Below are positions 45,102-57,555 of a stretch of DNA of 64,000 nt, piece after piece (positions within the stretch are counted from its first letter, which is position 1; each line of letters opens with the position of its first letter). Made by a program: the position numbers and the translations under genes. The stretch is from Zingiber officinale (taxonomy: Eukaryota; Streptophyta; Magnoliopsida; Zingiberales; Zingiberaceae): positions 5,257,474-5,321,473 of the forward strand of contig NC_056002.1 in assembly GCF_018446385.1 (NCBI RefSeq), read 5' to 3'. The notes under the pieces were generated by a model, which saw only the letters and a program-made list of their open reading frames with translations, had not been told where the DNA came from and searched no databases.

Positions 45102-48100
45102 TCATATTGTTATGGCACAGAGATCTTGAAAGACCGTCCTGATGTTTGGTCTCTCATTTGCTGGAAGAATACACCGGAGCGATACTGCAAGCAGTTCGTC
45201 CATGACCCTCGGAGCTTCCTCTAAACCTGAGATATCCCTGTCAAAGCAGTCAGTTCCCCTTCCCTCCCTGTTGCACATTTGCACCCAATCGGTAAGATCA
45301 ACTGCACCCGTTTGGCCTGAGATGATATCACCCGCACTTCTTCGAGTAAGCATCTCCATGAGTATTACGCCGAATGCATACACATCAGCCTTGAAAGATG
45401 GGGATGGCTTGCTTGCAGTTTGCAGCTCAGGTGCCCGGTACCCAAGTGCTCCCAAGTTTAAAATTTGTTCTGCTGTTCCATTGTGTGTCATGAGACGATG
45501 AAGGCTATAATCTGTCAACCTAGCAGTGAGATCTGGACCAGTGAGGAGGATATTTGTTGGTTTTAGACTTCCATGAGCTAGGCCCTTCTCATTATGGAGG
45601 TAATACAAACAACAAGCCACATCGATAGCAATTTTTAGCCTTTGGCTAACCGAGAGGCGGGAGTACCTTCTAGGTGTTGACTCTGCATAAAGAAGCAATT
45701 TAACCACAACATTAGATGCTCCCATTGTCTGAAAGCTTAAATATTTGATAACCTCATACAGTCAAATACAATTCAACTTCACAATCACCAACCTAATTTC
45801 TAGTTTTAAGCTACAGCCAATGGAGATAAGGTAGGCCAAATAAATGTGCTTTGGAAACAGAAGCGCAAACAAAATTGGTTAAAAGTGAAAGGCCAAACAA
45901 TATAGCACAAGGGAAAAGAAAAATCACAGCAATAATTGTGTTTTCAATCTCCATGCTTGACCATTCTCATTAACTGCCTATTCTTATAACCTTCTTACAT
46001 GTCCATGTTTAGCCATTCTGACATTTTGCTCGCAATTGTCTACAACATTCCATCTCACAAGTCTGAAATTCCCTCATTAGACCATCTGCGGCCTGATTTT
46101 GTTCTTTCAATTATTTTGTATTCAGTAATTTGTGTGATAGTTGCTGATAATGCACTAGAAGAATGGAAAAACTAGCTCAAGTACTGAACAAAAATATAAT
46201 GTTGATCCATCTTCTAGTCTACGATTAATCTTCATTTTCTAGCACCAGATAGATAAGGAACAAACTGTAGGTAGCCTGAGGTAGTTTTGATGTGGTCAAC
46301 CGAGTTAAATTTGATCCTGTGTGTATTCGATGCCTTATGCCTAAGTATGCAGAAACTTAGGAGCACAAGAAGTCGAGCGAAAGACGCAACTAGCAAGAAG
46401 GATGGCACGGGAGAGTTGACGGACTCGATGCGTCCGAGAGACGAGGTGCTGCGGAAAAGTACGCTGGCAGATGAGAAGGAAGCGTATGATGTTTCCGACG
46501 GACGAGAAACCAAAGTGGAAGCTTGCTCGAGGAGAAGGCCGAAAAATGAGTTCGGATGAGCCCTCTTTCAGATGGCCGAAATCACCCAAGCGAACGGAGT
46601 TGGAACGAAGGAGAAACGAGCAGTCAACAAAGGTTGACTGCTCCAGGTGCCCGGATGCTCCGGGCGCTCGGACTCCCTGGGGCAGGCCCAAGGCGCCTCC
46701 CTTGGCGAGCTTCGAACGGGTCGTGTCAGTACGATCCGGGCGCCCAGAGGTGGTTCGAGTGCTCGGAGGTGCTCCAGGTACTCGGACCAAATAAGTTTTA
46801 TCCTAATCGAGCTGTTGCGAACATTGCAGCGTGTATAAAGTTTTATCCACACTCAAGCGCCCAGAGCCCTTCTGGGCGCCCAGAACTGCCACATAAGCAA
46901 ATGGTCAAATTCGACCAGCATGCTATAAATAGAGCCCTAATCTCAGTAGTTCGGTCATTCACTTGTACACGAATTCATTTTCTGTTTTACTACTTTAATT
47001 GTGAGTTGTCAACATTGTAAGAGGCTACTCCGCTCGAAAGAGAATTCTAAGTGAGCTTTTCATAGTCTTGGATTAACAATCTTTTGATTACAAACAAAGT
47101 AAATTTCTATATCTCTTTTTTTTATTAATTAGTTTATTATTTTTTTTATACAAGTGTTTGTCTAAATTATTTCAAAAGATCGAGAAAGGTCAGTTTGTTT
47201 TTTTTGGACAATTTACCCTCTCTTACTGGCCAACCAAGGACCAACACAAACTACATTTCAATTGACAAACAACTGAAAAATTCTACCAGGAAAATATTAT
47301 ATTCATTATTATGTAGTATCAAATTTGATCAAGTGTCAAAATATTCATATCGATTTGTACTTAGAATACTACTTCGATAAATTTATTGAACCGGTAGTAT
47401 GGGGAGTTATTGACAGCACACTTATGATGAATTTCTTGAACTTATGATATGCAGTGTTGTTTAGGTTACCCTTATGATGAACTTATTGAAACTGTGGTAC
47501 GGAGGTGAAGTATTAATGAGAAAAAAGAGTCCTTTACAAATAAGAATGTCACCAAATTATACCAGTTCTAAAAGGGCATTAACAATCTTTATTTTATTCA
47601 TTCAAAGTTGATCAAAATCCCTTCCAATGATTTAGTAAATTATACTGACGCCTCTAGTCTTATATTTGCTTATGATTTGATAATTGAGTAATGCTAGGCT
47701 TCAAGGCTGAGTTAATTGATTTTATATGACAGGGTACATTGACAAAACAATGGAAGGCATTATCTGAAGAAGTTTACTACAGGTTTCAGTGGTAGATTGT
47801 TCACATAACACTAGGGGGGAAATCCTTCCCACAGATCATATAAAAGTCTAGCAACCAATGTCAATATCCAAAAAGCGGCTGACATAGAATAAAGTTGAAG
47901 AAACTCATACCGTAAAGATAAAGTGACAAACTATCTCCATTAACGTAGTCAGAAATGATCAATCTTTCTTGCTCCCTTGGACCCCAATAATAGCCCCTCC
48001 AAGGGATGATATTTGGATGTCTGATGGTTCCAATTCTCTTTGCCTCCTTAGCAAATTCCTTTTTGACTTTAACAAGGCCTACTCTTAGCCACTTGACAGT

Positions 48101-51100
48101 CATAACATGGCCACTATCGAGGGTTGCTTTGTAGGATGTACCATGGCTGCTTCTACCAAGAACTTCTGCAGGGGCACGAGATAATTCTTCAGCTGTGAAT
48201 ATCAAAGAGTTGTCTAAGAAAAAGAGTTCTCCAGCTAAACGATCTGGTGAATAAACGTCCAACATTACTGGTTGTTCAGATACAAGTGAATTGGTAAAAT
48301 GAGGTGATGAGCACAATGGTGATCCTGGAGAAGACCTCTCTCCTTCTGTAGCAGGATAATTTTGCACGTGGTTCATAGAAGTTTCTGAAGTTTTACTATC
48401 AGAATATCCATATTCAACAGCCTCTGCCAATAACTCCTTCTGTGCCGATACTGTTCTAGAAGCTGTCAATAAATGGTCATTGGAAAAACTAACTGAAGTA
48501 GTCACAGGATTATCCTTCAATGATCTGAATATATTTGGACGGCCTAATCTCCCCAGTTTTAATTCTCTTCCAGTAGATCGGTCTCCAGAACAATTCTTTC
48601 CACAGAGTTCCTGGGACCGGATCATGTATAATATCATCACTGCAAATAAAATTAACATGACACCACCAACTGACCCGACAATAGCAGCTATTCGGACGTT
48701 ATACTTCCAACGGTCATGATTTCCATCCAATTCACCATCATTTTCTGAAGGCATGCCACGAGGAGAGACAAGTAATGTATTCCCAGGATAAAATGAGTCA
48801 GGTGGAAATCTCTGCAGACTTTGTGGGATGGTGCCAGACAGATCATTATAGGAAACGTTAAAAACCTTCAGAGTTGGTTGAGGCATATCAGGTATATCAC
48901 CATCAAAATGATTTATTGACAGATCAAGGATTTCCAAAGAGTTGAGCTTGCCTAGCTCACTAGGCAACTCTCCCAACAAGGAATTATTTCGAAGAATAAG
49001 AAGCTTAAGTCTTTGAAGGTTAACAATTTCTATCGGCAATGGACCAGTCAACGTGTTATCAGATAAGTCAAGGCTCTCTAAATGACAATAAGATGGTAAA
49101 ACAAGTGATTCAGTTGAATGTGAGCTTTGAATTGGAATATTCCCAAAAAATTGGTTTCCTGAGAGATTCAAACTAGTTAGAATAGATTTGAAAAATCCTG
49201 GAAGAATTGATCCTGAGAATCCATTCATACTGAGATCAAGTTCTGACAACAAAGGATAGTTTTCCAATGCAGACGGAAGGACGCCTGTTAAATGGTTATT
49301 TTGAATCCTTATGGATCTCAGGTTCTGGAGTTGAGATGCCTCAGGATAGTTACCCGACAATGAATTTGAACTTAAATCAATAGCTTCTAATGTGTTTCCC
49401 CAATTGGGCAGTACAGATAGATCACCAGATATATTATTATTACTAAAATCCACTGATATACACAACCCTATTCTTGAAGGCAATGAACCTGTTAGCATAT
49501 TGGATGAGAGATTTAGAAGCTTCAGGGAAGTAGAGTTGACATCCAAAGCATTACCTGCGTATACATCAAACTTGTTATTTTGGATGAAACACTACAGTGT
49601 AATGTAAAGTTCCATAAAACAAACAAAATTTCAGTTAAACTGTAACTGAAAAATCAGAAAGCGCAGGCATTAGTACCATGAAGAAGGATAATTTTATCCA
49701 TCTTAGGCAGAGCAGTCAACTGATTTTTCATGTAACTATTTGTAGGAGTCATGAGATATTGTTTTGACAAGACTTCCAGTTTTGGACCAATTCTTTTCCA
49801 TAAAAAAAAATGGAAGAAATTTTAAAAAATAGAGAGAACACCTATATCCATATCTTCATTCTTAAAGGTCAGAACGCCCCGGATAAGTGCAGGATATATA
49901 TCAAGCCTACAATAGACCCACCAATTCTTCAACCCAACTTGCCCACCTATCATTATCATCATGAAGTTATGTTTGTTCAAACTATTTGATGTCAGCAATT
50001 TGCCTCCCTAAACTTTCAAATAAATCTTTAATGTTTCTGATGTTATTTGATATAGTCAAAGAGGCACTGAAGATTTGACAAAATACTAACACCTCCACAC
50101 CAGTCCATACTTTTCTGAAAGACAAGTGGATTGTGTGGATTGCTAAGGCCAAGCAAGGATAATTGCTTTGGACACAGCCACATCCACACACAAGGAAGTT
50201 GTACAAGATTAAGCTCCCATCCTATTCAATGAATCTCTTCCAGAACAGGTGCACCTAAGAAGGCTTTTCGCCTCCCATACAAATCAGTCAACCAGCCACA
50301 CATGCAAGCACATTTGTTTCATCCATCCCATTAACAAAGGGCATGTGCAATGACCAAAATTGATAATTGTACGGGGAAAATCTATTCATTTATAAGGGCA
50401 CACTTAAGACCCAGAACAATACAATCAAGATACACATATCAGCCCTTTTATGATATATTTTCATTTATATTTGAGAAGTTTATGTCCTCTGGTTGTCCCA
50501 AGCCCCTTCAGTTAAATCAATAATCAATATACATATCCCATTTTCCTGCAAATCTCATGTCCCAACTCAACCCTTGAAACGAACCTCTGCCAAGTATGTT
50601 GCAGTTGTCATCTCCAATGACTATGTTCTCTCTTTAATGTGATCGTTAACACCTCTATAAGGGAGAATGAGAGGCTTTTCTATAGTCACATTGATTTTTG
50701 TTTACATTACTTTTCTCTTTCATATCTAACTTAGCATTACAATGTTTTCAAAATTCTGCAAATGTTTCCAATTAGTCACACTCTGAATTATGAATTACAC
50801 AACTATTTATGTTGTTTGATTAGATTCATCTTCTCTTTTCATACAATGAGACACTCAGAATTAATAACACAACTAATTGCATTGACTTTAAGGGACTAAT
50901 TTATTTCTGTATAATCACTAAAGCTACCAATAGATCATTTCAGAGGACCAGAACCCACAAAGTCTTGTAAATATTCTGTGTGCCAGGTAGGACTAAAAGT
51001 GAATGGCAATTATTCTCTGTCCCAAAAGAAAAAATCAATGAAGCAAATACTTCCCACTTGAGTTGATTTCTCTCACTCTGATGGGTGAGTGATACGTGCA

Positions 51101-52300
51101 AAAAATTTGATAAAAATACATTAATCTTTGTACCCTGATGGAATATAAATTATCTGAAAAACACAAAAATAAAACATCCATATATGATATCTAAGTTCAA
51201 TAGTCTTATTCATTAATATCTCTATTAGCAATGAGTATGAGAAGTAAAAAAGGGATAAAGGCACAGTTTAAGTGAAAGTAAATAATGGCAAGCACAAGAA
51301 TACTCAAATGGGCCATGTTTCTCTGGGAAGTTTCACAAGAGGTCTTCATAACATCATATGTGGTAGCTTATTTACCTGTAAGCCCATTTCCACTAAGGTC
51401 TATTTCCTGCAACTGCAGTGGACTGGCAAGCAATGCACGTGGCATAGATCCATACAGCTTATTACCAGCAGCACGAAAAACTTTTAAGCTGTACACGGAA
51501 TCAAAAGCCGGAAGCTCTCCAGTCAATTGATTGTTGCTCACATCTAACATCTCCAAATTCTTGAACGTCTGAATCAATTCATTTGTAAAGAAGCCACCAA
51601 AGAGATTGTTATTGCTCAAATTCAAATACTTGACCGTATTCCCCAAGGCCGTGAGGTTAACTGCGTCAACAAGGAGATTTCCAGTGAAGTAATTGCTACT
51701 CAGATCAACATATTCATTGTTCCTTAGCGCCGCAAGAAGCTCCGCCATGTCACCCCACAGGCCATTGGACCGCAAATCAAGCACCCTAAGCTGCTGTAGA
51801 TTCCGAATCCCCGTGGGGAATCCTTGCGTAAAATTGTTATAAGAGAGATCGAGGAACAACAGGCCGCCGATATCAGTAATTCGCTCAGGTACGGGACCGT
51901 AAAACCTGTTCCCCGAGAGATCCAAGTGCTTGAGCTGGGCCATGCTGCCGAGGCCGGGCACAAGGCGGCCGGTGAAGTCATTGCCGGAGAGGCTGAGGTT
52001 CTGGAGGTAACTGAGGCCAGTTAGAGTCGAGAACTTGAGGTCGCCGCTAAGGTCGCGGCGGGAGAGGTCGACGGAGACGACGTTCCCGGCGGCGTCGCAA
52101 GAGACGCCGAACCAGGAGGGAGTGGCGCCGCAGGGGGTGGATCCGGGCTTCCAGGAGTCGAGGGCGGAGACGGAGGGGCTGGAGATGCCTTTCTTGAACT
52201 CGAGGAGTGACTTGGCGTCGTCGGCCGGGCCGGCCGCGGAGGCGGAGGAGGCGAGGAGGAGGAAGACGAGGGGAAGTGCAGCGCGGAGGCACGGATCCAT
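45102..52300 (-). CDS. LRR receptor-like pseudokinase (AT2G27060/GHR1-like)
   Basis: Three exons on the - strand (51376-52300, 47911-49554 and 45102-45682) give 3150 nt, 1049 aa, in frame. MDPCLRAALPLVFLLLASSA is a signal peptide. I took this ATG rather than the in-frame one 54 nt upstream because it places the signal at the N-terminus. An LRR N-cap (LLEFKKGIS, WFGVSC) and about 20 leucine-rich repeats fill the ectodomain to about residue 590. A membrane helix lies at about 595-619, then a Ser-rich juxtamembrane part, then a kinase-like domain from about 765 (TAEELSRAPAEVLGRSSHGT, VKWLR) to the end. The catalytic loop reads HGSLKPTN instead of HRDLKxxN and the DFG site reads DYS, so phosphotransfer is unlikely. 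The relative GHR1 shares such changes and acts as a scaffold in guard-cell signalling. The ligand is unknown. GC content falls steeply from the 5' end. Intron 2 hosts a solo LTR. Confidence 0.93.
46266..47246 (+). mobile_element. Solo LTR of a SIRE-like Ty1/copia element in the kinase intron
   Basis: The LTR runs from tgtaggtag to gaccaaca and is flanked by a perfect 5-bp duplication, caaac (46261-46265 and 47247-47251). No internal region is left, so this is a solo LTR formed by LTR-LTR recombination. A TATA box (tataaata, 46924-46931) is visible. The GC-rich middle holds several gggcgcccag palindromes. It is antisense to the host gene. The same family forms the 3' LTR at 13534-15224. Confidence 0.9.
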
Positions 52301-53750
52301 CGTCTGCCAGAGTTTCTCTCCGCCAGTGAGGAGGGTGGGAGAGAGGGGTTTCATGTCCAGGGAGCGACGGAGGGAACCCTAGCCATGAGAGACAGAGAGA
52401 CAGCGAGAAGGTTGCGGGCGTTTGGGAAGAAGTTAGAACATGGAAACGGTATTAATTAACGAGAATGAAAAAACCTTTGCAGAAGAGAAGCCAAGAGAAA
52501 GAGAAGCGAGGAAGCGCACACAGCTATAAACTTACAGACTGTAAAGGCCGCGGTTTTTTTTTTAATAAATAAATAAAGAAAATGAAAGAGAAAAACACCT
52601 AACACCACGGCGCCACGTACAAGACTGCAAATAGGCCAATAGGGTCTTCGGTGTGTTTTATTATTATTATTATTAAAAAAAAAAAAAAAAGAGTGTTCTT
52701 GATTATTTTTCTAAAAAATGTTTGTTTGTGTTTCTTGCATGAATATGTACACTTGAGAATTTGCTTATAAGTGCTTCTTGTTTAAAAGAACTTATTTTTC
52801 ATCTAATTTAAGCATGTGAATGAATACTCTCGAGATTAAAAACAAAAGAATTGATTTTATTTTTAAAAGAGCATACATAATATAGCACGTTACCAAGACA
52901 TTTTTTAATGATCAAATCATAATCTACGAAGATATTTATTGGTCAAATCTGACCAAGTTAATTGGTATAGTTGTATAATTCTTAATATAAAATTACTATA
53001 AGTTAAATTATAAAAATATTTTTAATTATGATTGTTTCAGTCTGAAATTGGTGAAGACGGTGAATTAAGGACATGACTTTGCTATTGACTTGTTGAAGAC
53101 TTCGTGTTGTCCGAGTGTTGGTGTCGAATTAGGGAAGGAGTCCCCGACATTCGCTCTGCACGCTCAAGTCAGTGATTGGTTTAGAAGAAGAAAGTGATAG
53201 CAATGAACCGTAGTAAAGAATGTGTACAAATAAGAAGCAACGCATACTTTTACATGTAGATGGAGACTTCTTTTATAGTATCACTGTTGCGTTATATACG
53301 CATCTCAAAAGTATTAACATATTTACCAAAGCTTTCCTAAAAAAAGGACAGACCATATATAAAATACTTCAAACATTTTTCCTTAAGTAGACACATAAAT
53401 ATGTATGATTTGACAGGCTAGAAGCTTCTAAAAGATGATTTATTAACAGAATATTTTCTGTCATTTTCGATACAAACTTCTAAAAGAATATAATATGACA
53501 TATATTTGAGTCTCATCGTAGGTCGACCGGTCGCCACTCGATTGGTCCTTCATTTGCCAAAGAGGTCTACTATATCCGATTGGATGGAATGATAGACTGG
53601 GTACATAGTTTTAAAGCTCATCTATAAGTTTTAAAGGGCAGTCGTTTTGAAGGTCTGGTTGGCACTTCACGTTCGACTGACAATGTGAGATTCACTCAAT
53701 CGACGTAGCCTAGTCAACGATTCTAGGTCCACCTGACCATATGATTTTAA
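52301..53750. other. Receptor-kinase promoter side and unassigned repeat-like DNA
   Basis: The first 250 bp are likely 5' UTR and promoter of the - strand receptor kinase. A (TTA)n run followed by about 16 A lies at 52658-52690. From about 53030 to 53745 the composition changes (ggtcgaccggtcgccactcg and similar words). That suggests an old LTR remnant, but I cannot define its ends. Confidence 0.35.
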
Positions 53751-53948
53751 TGTAGGATCGAAAAGAATTTAGATATCTCCACATTTGCATGATATTGTCC
53801 ACTTTAGGCCTACACCCTCATGGCTTTGTTCTTTGACTCTCCCCAAAAGGCCTCGTACCAATGAAGATATTTTTTCTCTTTATAAATTATGATTTTTTCC
53901 ATGTATTTTATAATATAAAATTATATTTACAACCTTGCAAACCCAACA
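53751..53948. mobile_element. Short solo LTR (about 198 bp) of an LTR/TRIM-like element
   Basis: The ends are tgtaggatcg and acccaaca (TG...CA), flanked by a perfect 5-bp duplication tttaa (53746-53750 and 53949-53953). The interior words (gatattgtccactttaggcc, ccaaaaggcctcgtaccaat) belong to a short LTR family that I recall as common in plant genomes. No internal region is present. Confidence 0.75.
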
Positions 53949-54004
53949 TTTAATCTTCACTTCAATTGATCCTCTTTACTTTAACTCATTTTTAATGACA
54001 TCTT

Positions 54005-54233
54005 GCCCCCACGGGCTGGATCAACTAGTAAGTTGCCTGGTTGTTTGCTCAAATGGCCAAAGGTCGAGGGTCGCCAGTTGCACACGGGAATAATATTCCT
54101 GATTTGTTGGTCAAAAACTCCTAAGACCCCAGTCAACTTTCTAGCCCAGCACTCACCGTGATTTACTTCCTCTGAAATCCTGGCGGGCCAGGTTCGGGGG
54201 CCGCTAGGGTGACGGTTCCACTTTGTTGCTCAA
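54005..54233 (+). mobile_element. tRNA-derived SINE, full-length copy
   Basis: A perfect 17-bp duplication flanks the element (53988-54004 and 54234-54250, beginning atttttaatgacatc). The head has an A-box-like tggatcaactagtaag and a B-box-like ggtcgagggtcgccag. The body ends gggtgacggttcc before a T-rich tail. It is the same family as the two copies at 11003-11488. The intact duplication suggests a fairly recent insertion. Confidence 0.85.
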
Positions 54234-54250
54234 ATTTTTAATGACATCTT

Positions 54251-55985
54251 TATCATTATCACGGTATCAATGACTTTATTGAAAGATAATTTTTTAACAC
54301 GCACGGAATTTTAGTTGGTGAAATTTCTCTTTCCTATAGTGATATTAAAAATGATCATCCATATAAAATTAGATAGGAACCAAAATAGGAGTTGATTAAG
54401 CTTAAAAGACACTTAATACTTGATTAGCGCTGTAATTTGCAAGCTAAGAATAGGATGGGCTATTCAATTGTTTATGTTTTCTTAATCCACCCTCGAAATG
54501 TACTTTATCTCATATTGAACCATATATAAACAATTGGCACCAATCTGCAAACTATATTGAATTCATACATGGCGAATTAAGCCAAGTTACTAAACTTCTA
54601 GTTAGACCCCTGGATTTAAATAAATATAGATATAAAAAATTATAAACTAATGATATCCACTCATTCCTAATTAATATATGATTAATTATCAGTTTATGGT
54701 CAGCTCTGTAAAGGAGGATCGCATTCATTATCATTATAACTATAAATTATTACACCATTAATTAATTACCCTCTAATAAACTGATTAATTATATTGTCAC
54801 GTCAAGAACAAGATGGAAAGGAAGGAGAATTTTTAGGTGTAGTGCCTCTCTGCCTACCAGGCAAAAGAACAACTCAAATCTGTGGTCAGATTAGACAAAT
54901 TAAGAGTAAGTCAGAGAGATAAGGCATGATGTCCCAATTGGAAGACAACCAAGTAAACTTATCTATTCCAGCTCATTATTGCTTTACAGAGCATATAATA
55001 TGTGAATCAAGTCTCAAATTACTACAACTCTATCATTTTCCAGACACACACTGCAACAGTGGTGAGGATGAGGAAATGCATGAACATTGCAGCTTTCCAT
55101 GTGCATGCCACATGGAATGTATGATTGGAGAGGCATGATCAGCAGCAGCTGCTACGTTGAAATTTAGTTTAATATAATATAATAATGAATGAGGGTGGGG
55201 CATGCATGGGCATGGCACATGACTGCTTGCTGCAATTTCTGAGCCAGGGTTTTTGAGCTTTGACTCGCCTGGTACTTTCTAATTTGTATATACGTATGAC
55301 TTTTCAGGTCAGTGTTGTTGTCTCAGAAGTACTAATTTTGAGAGAGATGGTGAGAAAATGGTAGAAGGTGACTCATCAATCATTGACTTTATGTTTAAAA
55401 CAAGCAATCGGAATAGATAGATAGATGCAAGTGATCATATATTATCTATAACAGTTTTTGAATGGATGACAGATTGAATGTGCTTGAGTTTGGATTTGAG
55501 ATGGATGTTATATATTGCATGACATGGTTTGATTCATCACCTTTCAATGCAGGATATGATTTATATCTGATGTTTCACTTTGAGATCCATAGAAATGGTT
55601 GCCAAACTCTGTTTTGTCTGAAAGATATGCAATAACTCTCCAGTTATGTAAAAAGATAAAATCTATTATCTTGACAGTCTCATGACTATCTCATAGAAGG
55701 AATAAATAAGAAAATTAAAGTTAATCATCCTATAAAAAGATAACTCCTTAATTTTTATTAGAATTCAATTCTTATTTAATTTTATAAATCTATTATTTAA
55801 TAATCAACTTTAGAAAGCACTGTTGATGCAAGAGAAAACTAAATAATGCATAGGAAAATAATAATGACAAAAAGTCACAATCAGATTACTATCATATAAA
55901 TCTAAATCTCAAGGCACAGTACTTCTGAGAATGACATACAGATACTTTTATTGTAACTAGAAAAAAGGAGTAATTATGAGAGTGA
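54251..55985. other. Intergenic DNA without recognised features
   Basis: The stretch is AT-rich. Short open frames near 54.9-55.2 kb do not resemble known proteins and have no supporting splice or composition signal. Confidence 0.4.
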
Positions 55986-57407
55986 TCTTTTGAATCTCAC
56001 GTACTCCAACTCAAGCCATAGACCGAAGGGTATTTGGATCAATGGGATCTTCCGACAAGAAATTATAGTTGTTTCTACTCGAGACGTCTTAAAATGACTC
56101 ATCGATGAATAAACTCAGATTTTGACCCCTGTTGACTAAAAGAAGAGGGATCATCATCTTCAAAAATATCTACAAATAAAGATGCCGAGAGGTAGGATGA
56201 CGTTTTCACTCCGACACTAAATTAGAAGCGCTAACAAGAAAAGAAGGGAAAATAACAAAAGAACTTGAAAAACAAATCTTGCCTTCCAATTTATACCTGT
56301 TTTGATAACTCTCTATCTTCTCCTATGTAATGACATTAATCGCGATAGAAGGTCTCTTTGTGTTGTCCTCTTGATATTCAATGGAGCTATAATGAATATA
56401 GAATAATGTTTTCTTTTGTTTATTCTTCTCCACATTTAAGTGTCATCTTTAAGGGAGTCGTAATAATAAGGAGGAATGTTCTTTTTTATTTCCTTTTGCC
56501 CAGTTTACATACTTGTCGCTAATTAATACCCTTATCATTTCAACTTCAGATTCCATAACCACTACCTACCAGATAAAATACTCTTCGCCTGGCCGAGGGA
56601 GCATTGGGACATTGGCTTATAACCATCTGAGCTATGTTTGTCCCGATCTGGATTAGTCTTTGCCTAAACATTAGATCCTGATTGATAGTAGATTACGTTA
56701 TTTTCCCGTCGCTAAGAGTTCTTGTTATCTCTCGGTCGGTCAAATGTTCCCTTTTCCCAATCAGTAGTAGATTACTCTACTTCCCGATCACTAATAGCTC
56801 CTATTTTCTCCTGGTCACTAATAGCTCCTGTTGTCTTTCGGAAAATTAGATACTCCTTTGTATTCGGTCCATCTTTGACTCTTTCATCCACGTAGACTAG
56901 ATTTCTTGACTTAGGAAGGACATGTGGCAGTCTTATCTTTTCCCCATATAACAAGTCTTCCTATCAAGTCCAGTCGAAAGAAGAATAAGTCTGACTGACT
57001 GGCTGAACGAGTATTGTAAAGTGAGCATTGAGGATGTCATGTGGATTGACACAAATCTTTGTCATTAATAAGAAAGCATGCTCCGAATGATGGAGATAGA
57101 ATGTATCTTAAATGAGGCGTGAGGGGCCTTTAAGGAGGAGTGATGTCATGGGACTACATAGGGACACCTGTCATACTCTCATTCCTCCTAGCCCGTAGTC
57201 AAGCAAAAGGATGGGCTCAAGTCATATGTGTCTGACCATAGCAATGATGGTCAAAGATGATCTTGATTTTAGTGCATGAATCCAACGGTGAGAAAACAAC
57301 TTCCACTTTTTTTCTAATGTCTAATCGAACGACTAAGTTTTCCCTGAGGAAACTATAAGTCGATACGAAAGTTGGAGCGCCGCCTCTGTGCACTCCTTCC
57401 TCTACCC

Positions 57408-57414
57408 TATAAAA
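57408..57414 (+). promoter_or_regulatory. TATA-like box upstream of the antisense ORF
   Basis: The stretch ccctataaaatcagcc sits about 150 nt before the first ORF segment on the same strand, followed by pyrimidine-rich DNA. It could be an internal promoter for the antisense ORF or the TATA box of a + strand LTR. The sequence alone cannot decide. Confidence 0.35.
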
Positions 57415-57555
57415 TCAGCCATGCTCATTGCTTGGTCATGAGTTTAGGCTTCCCTTCTGTCTGTAAGTTTGTTTAATCTGTCTTTCTTTATTTTTTCTTT
57501 TTTTCTTTTATCTTTGTACGATGGTTGGCGGTCCTTTGCTCTCCCCTTGGTATGA

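Noticed and set aside
46341-47020. Several overlapping open frames of 90-154 residues
   Set aside because: All lie inside the solo LTR and share no consistent frame with any protein. They reflect its GC content.
54926-55138. 70-residue frame with several Cys and His
   Set aside because: There is no family match, no supporting composition change and no splice or promoter context.
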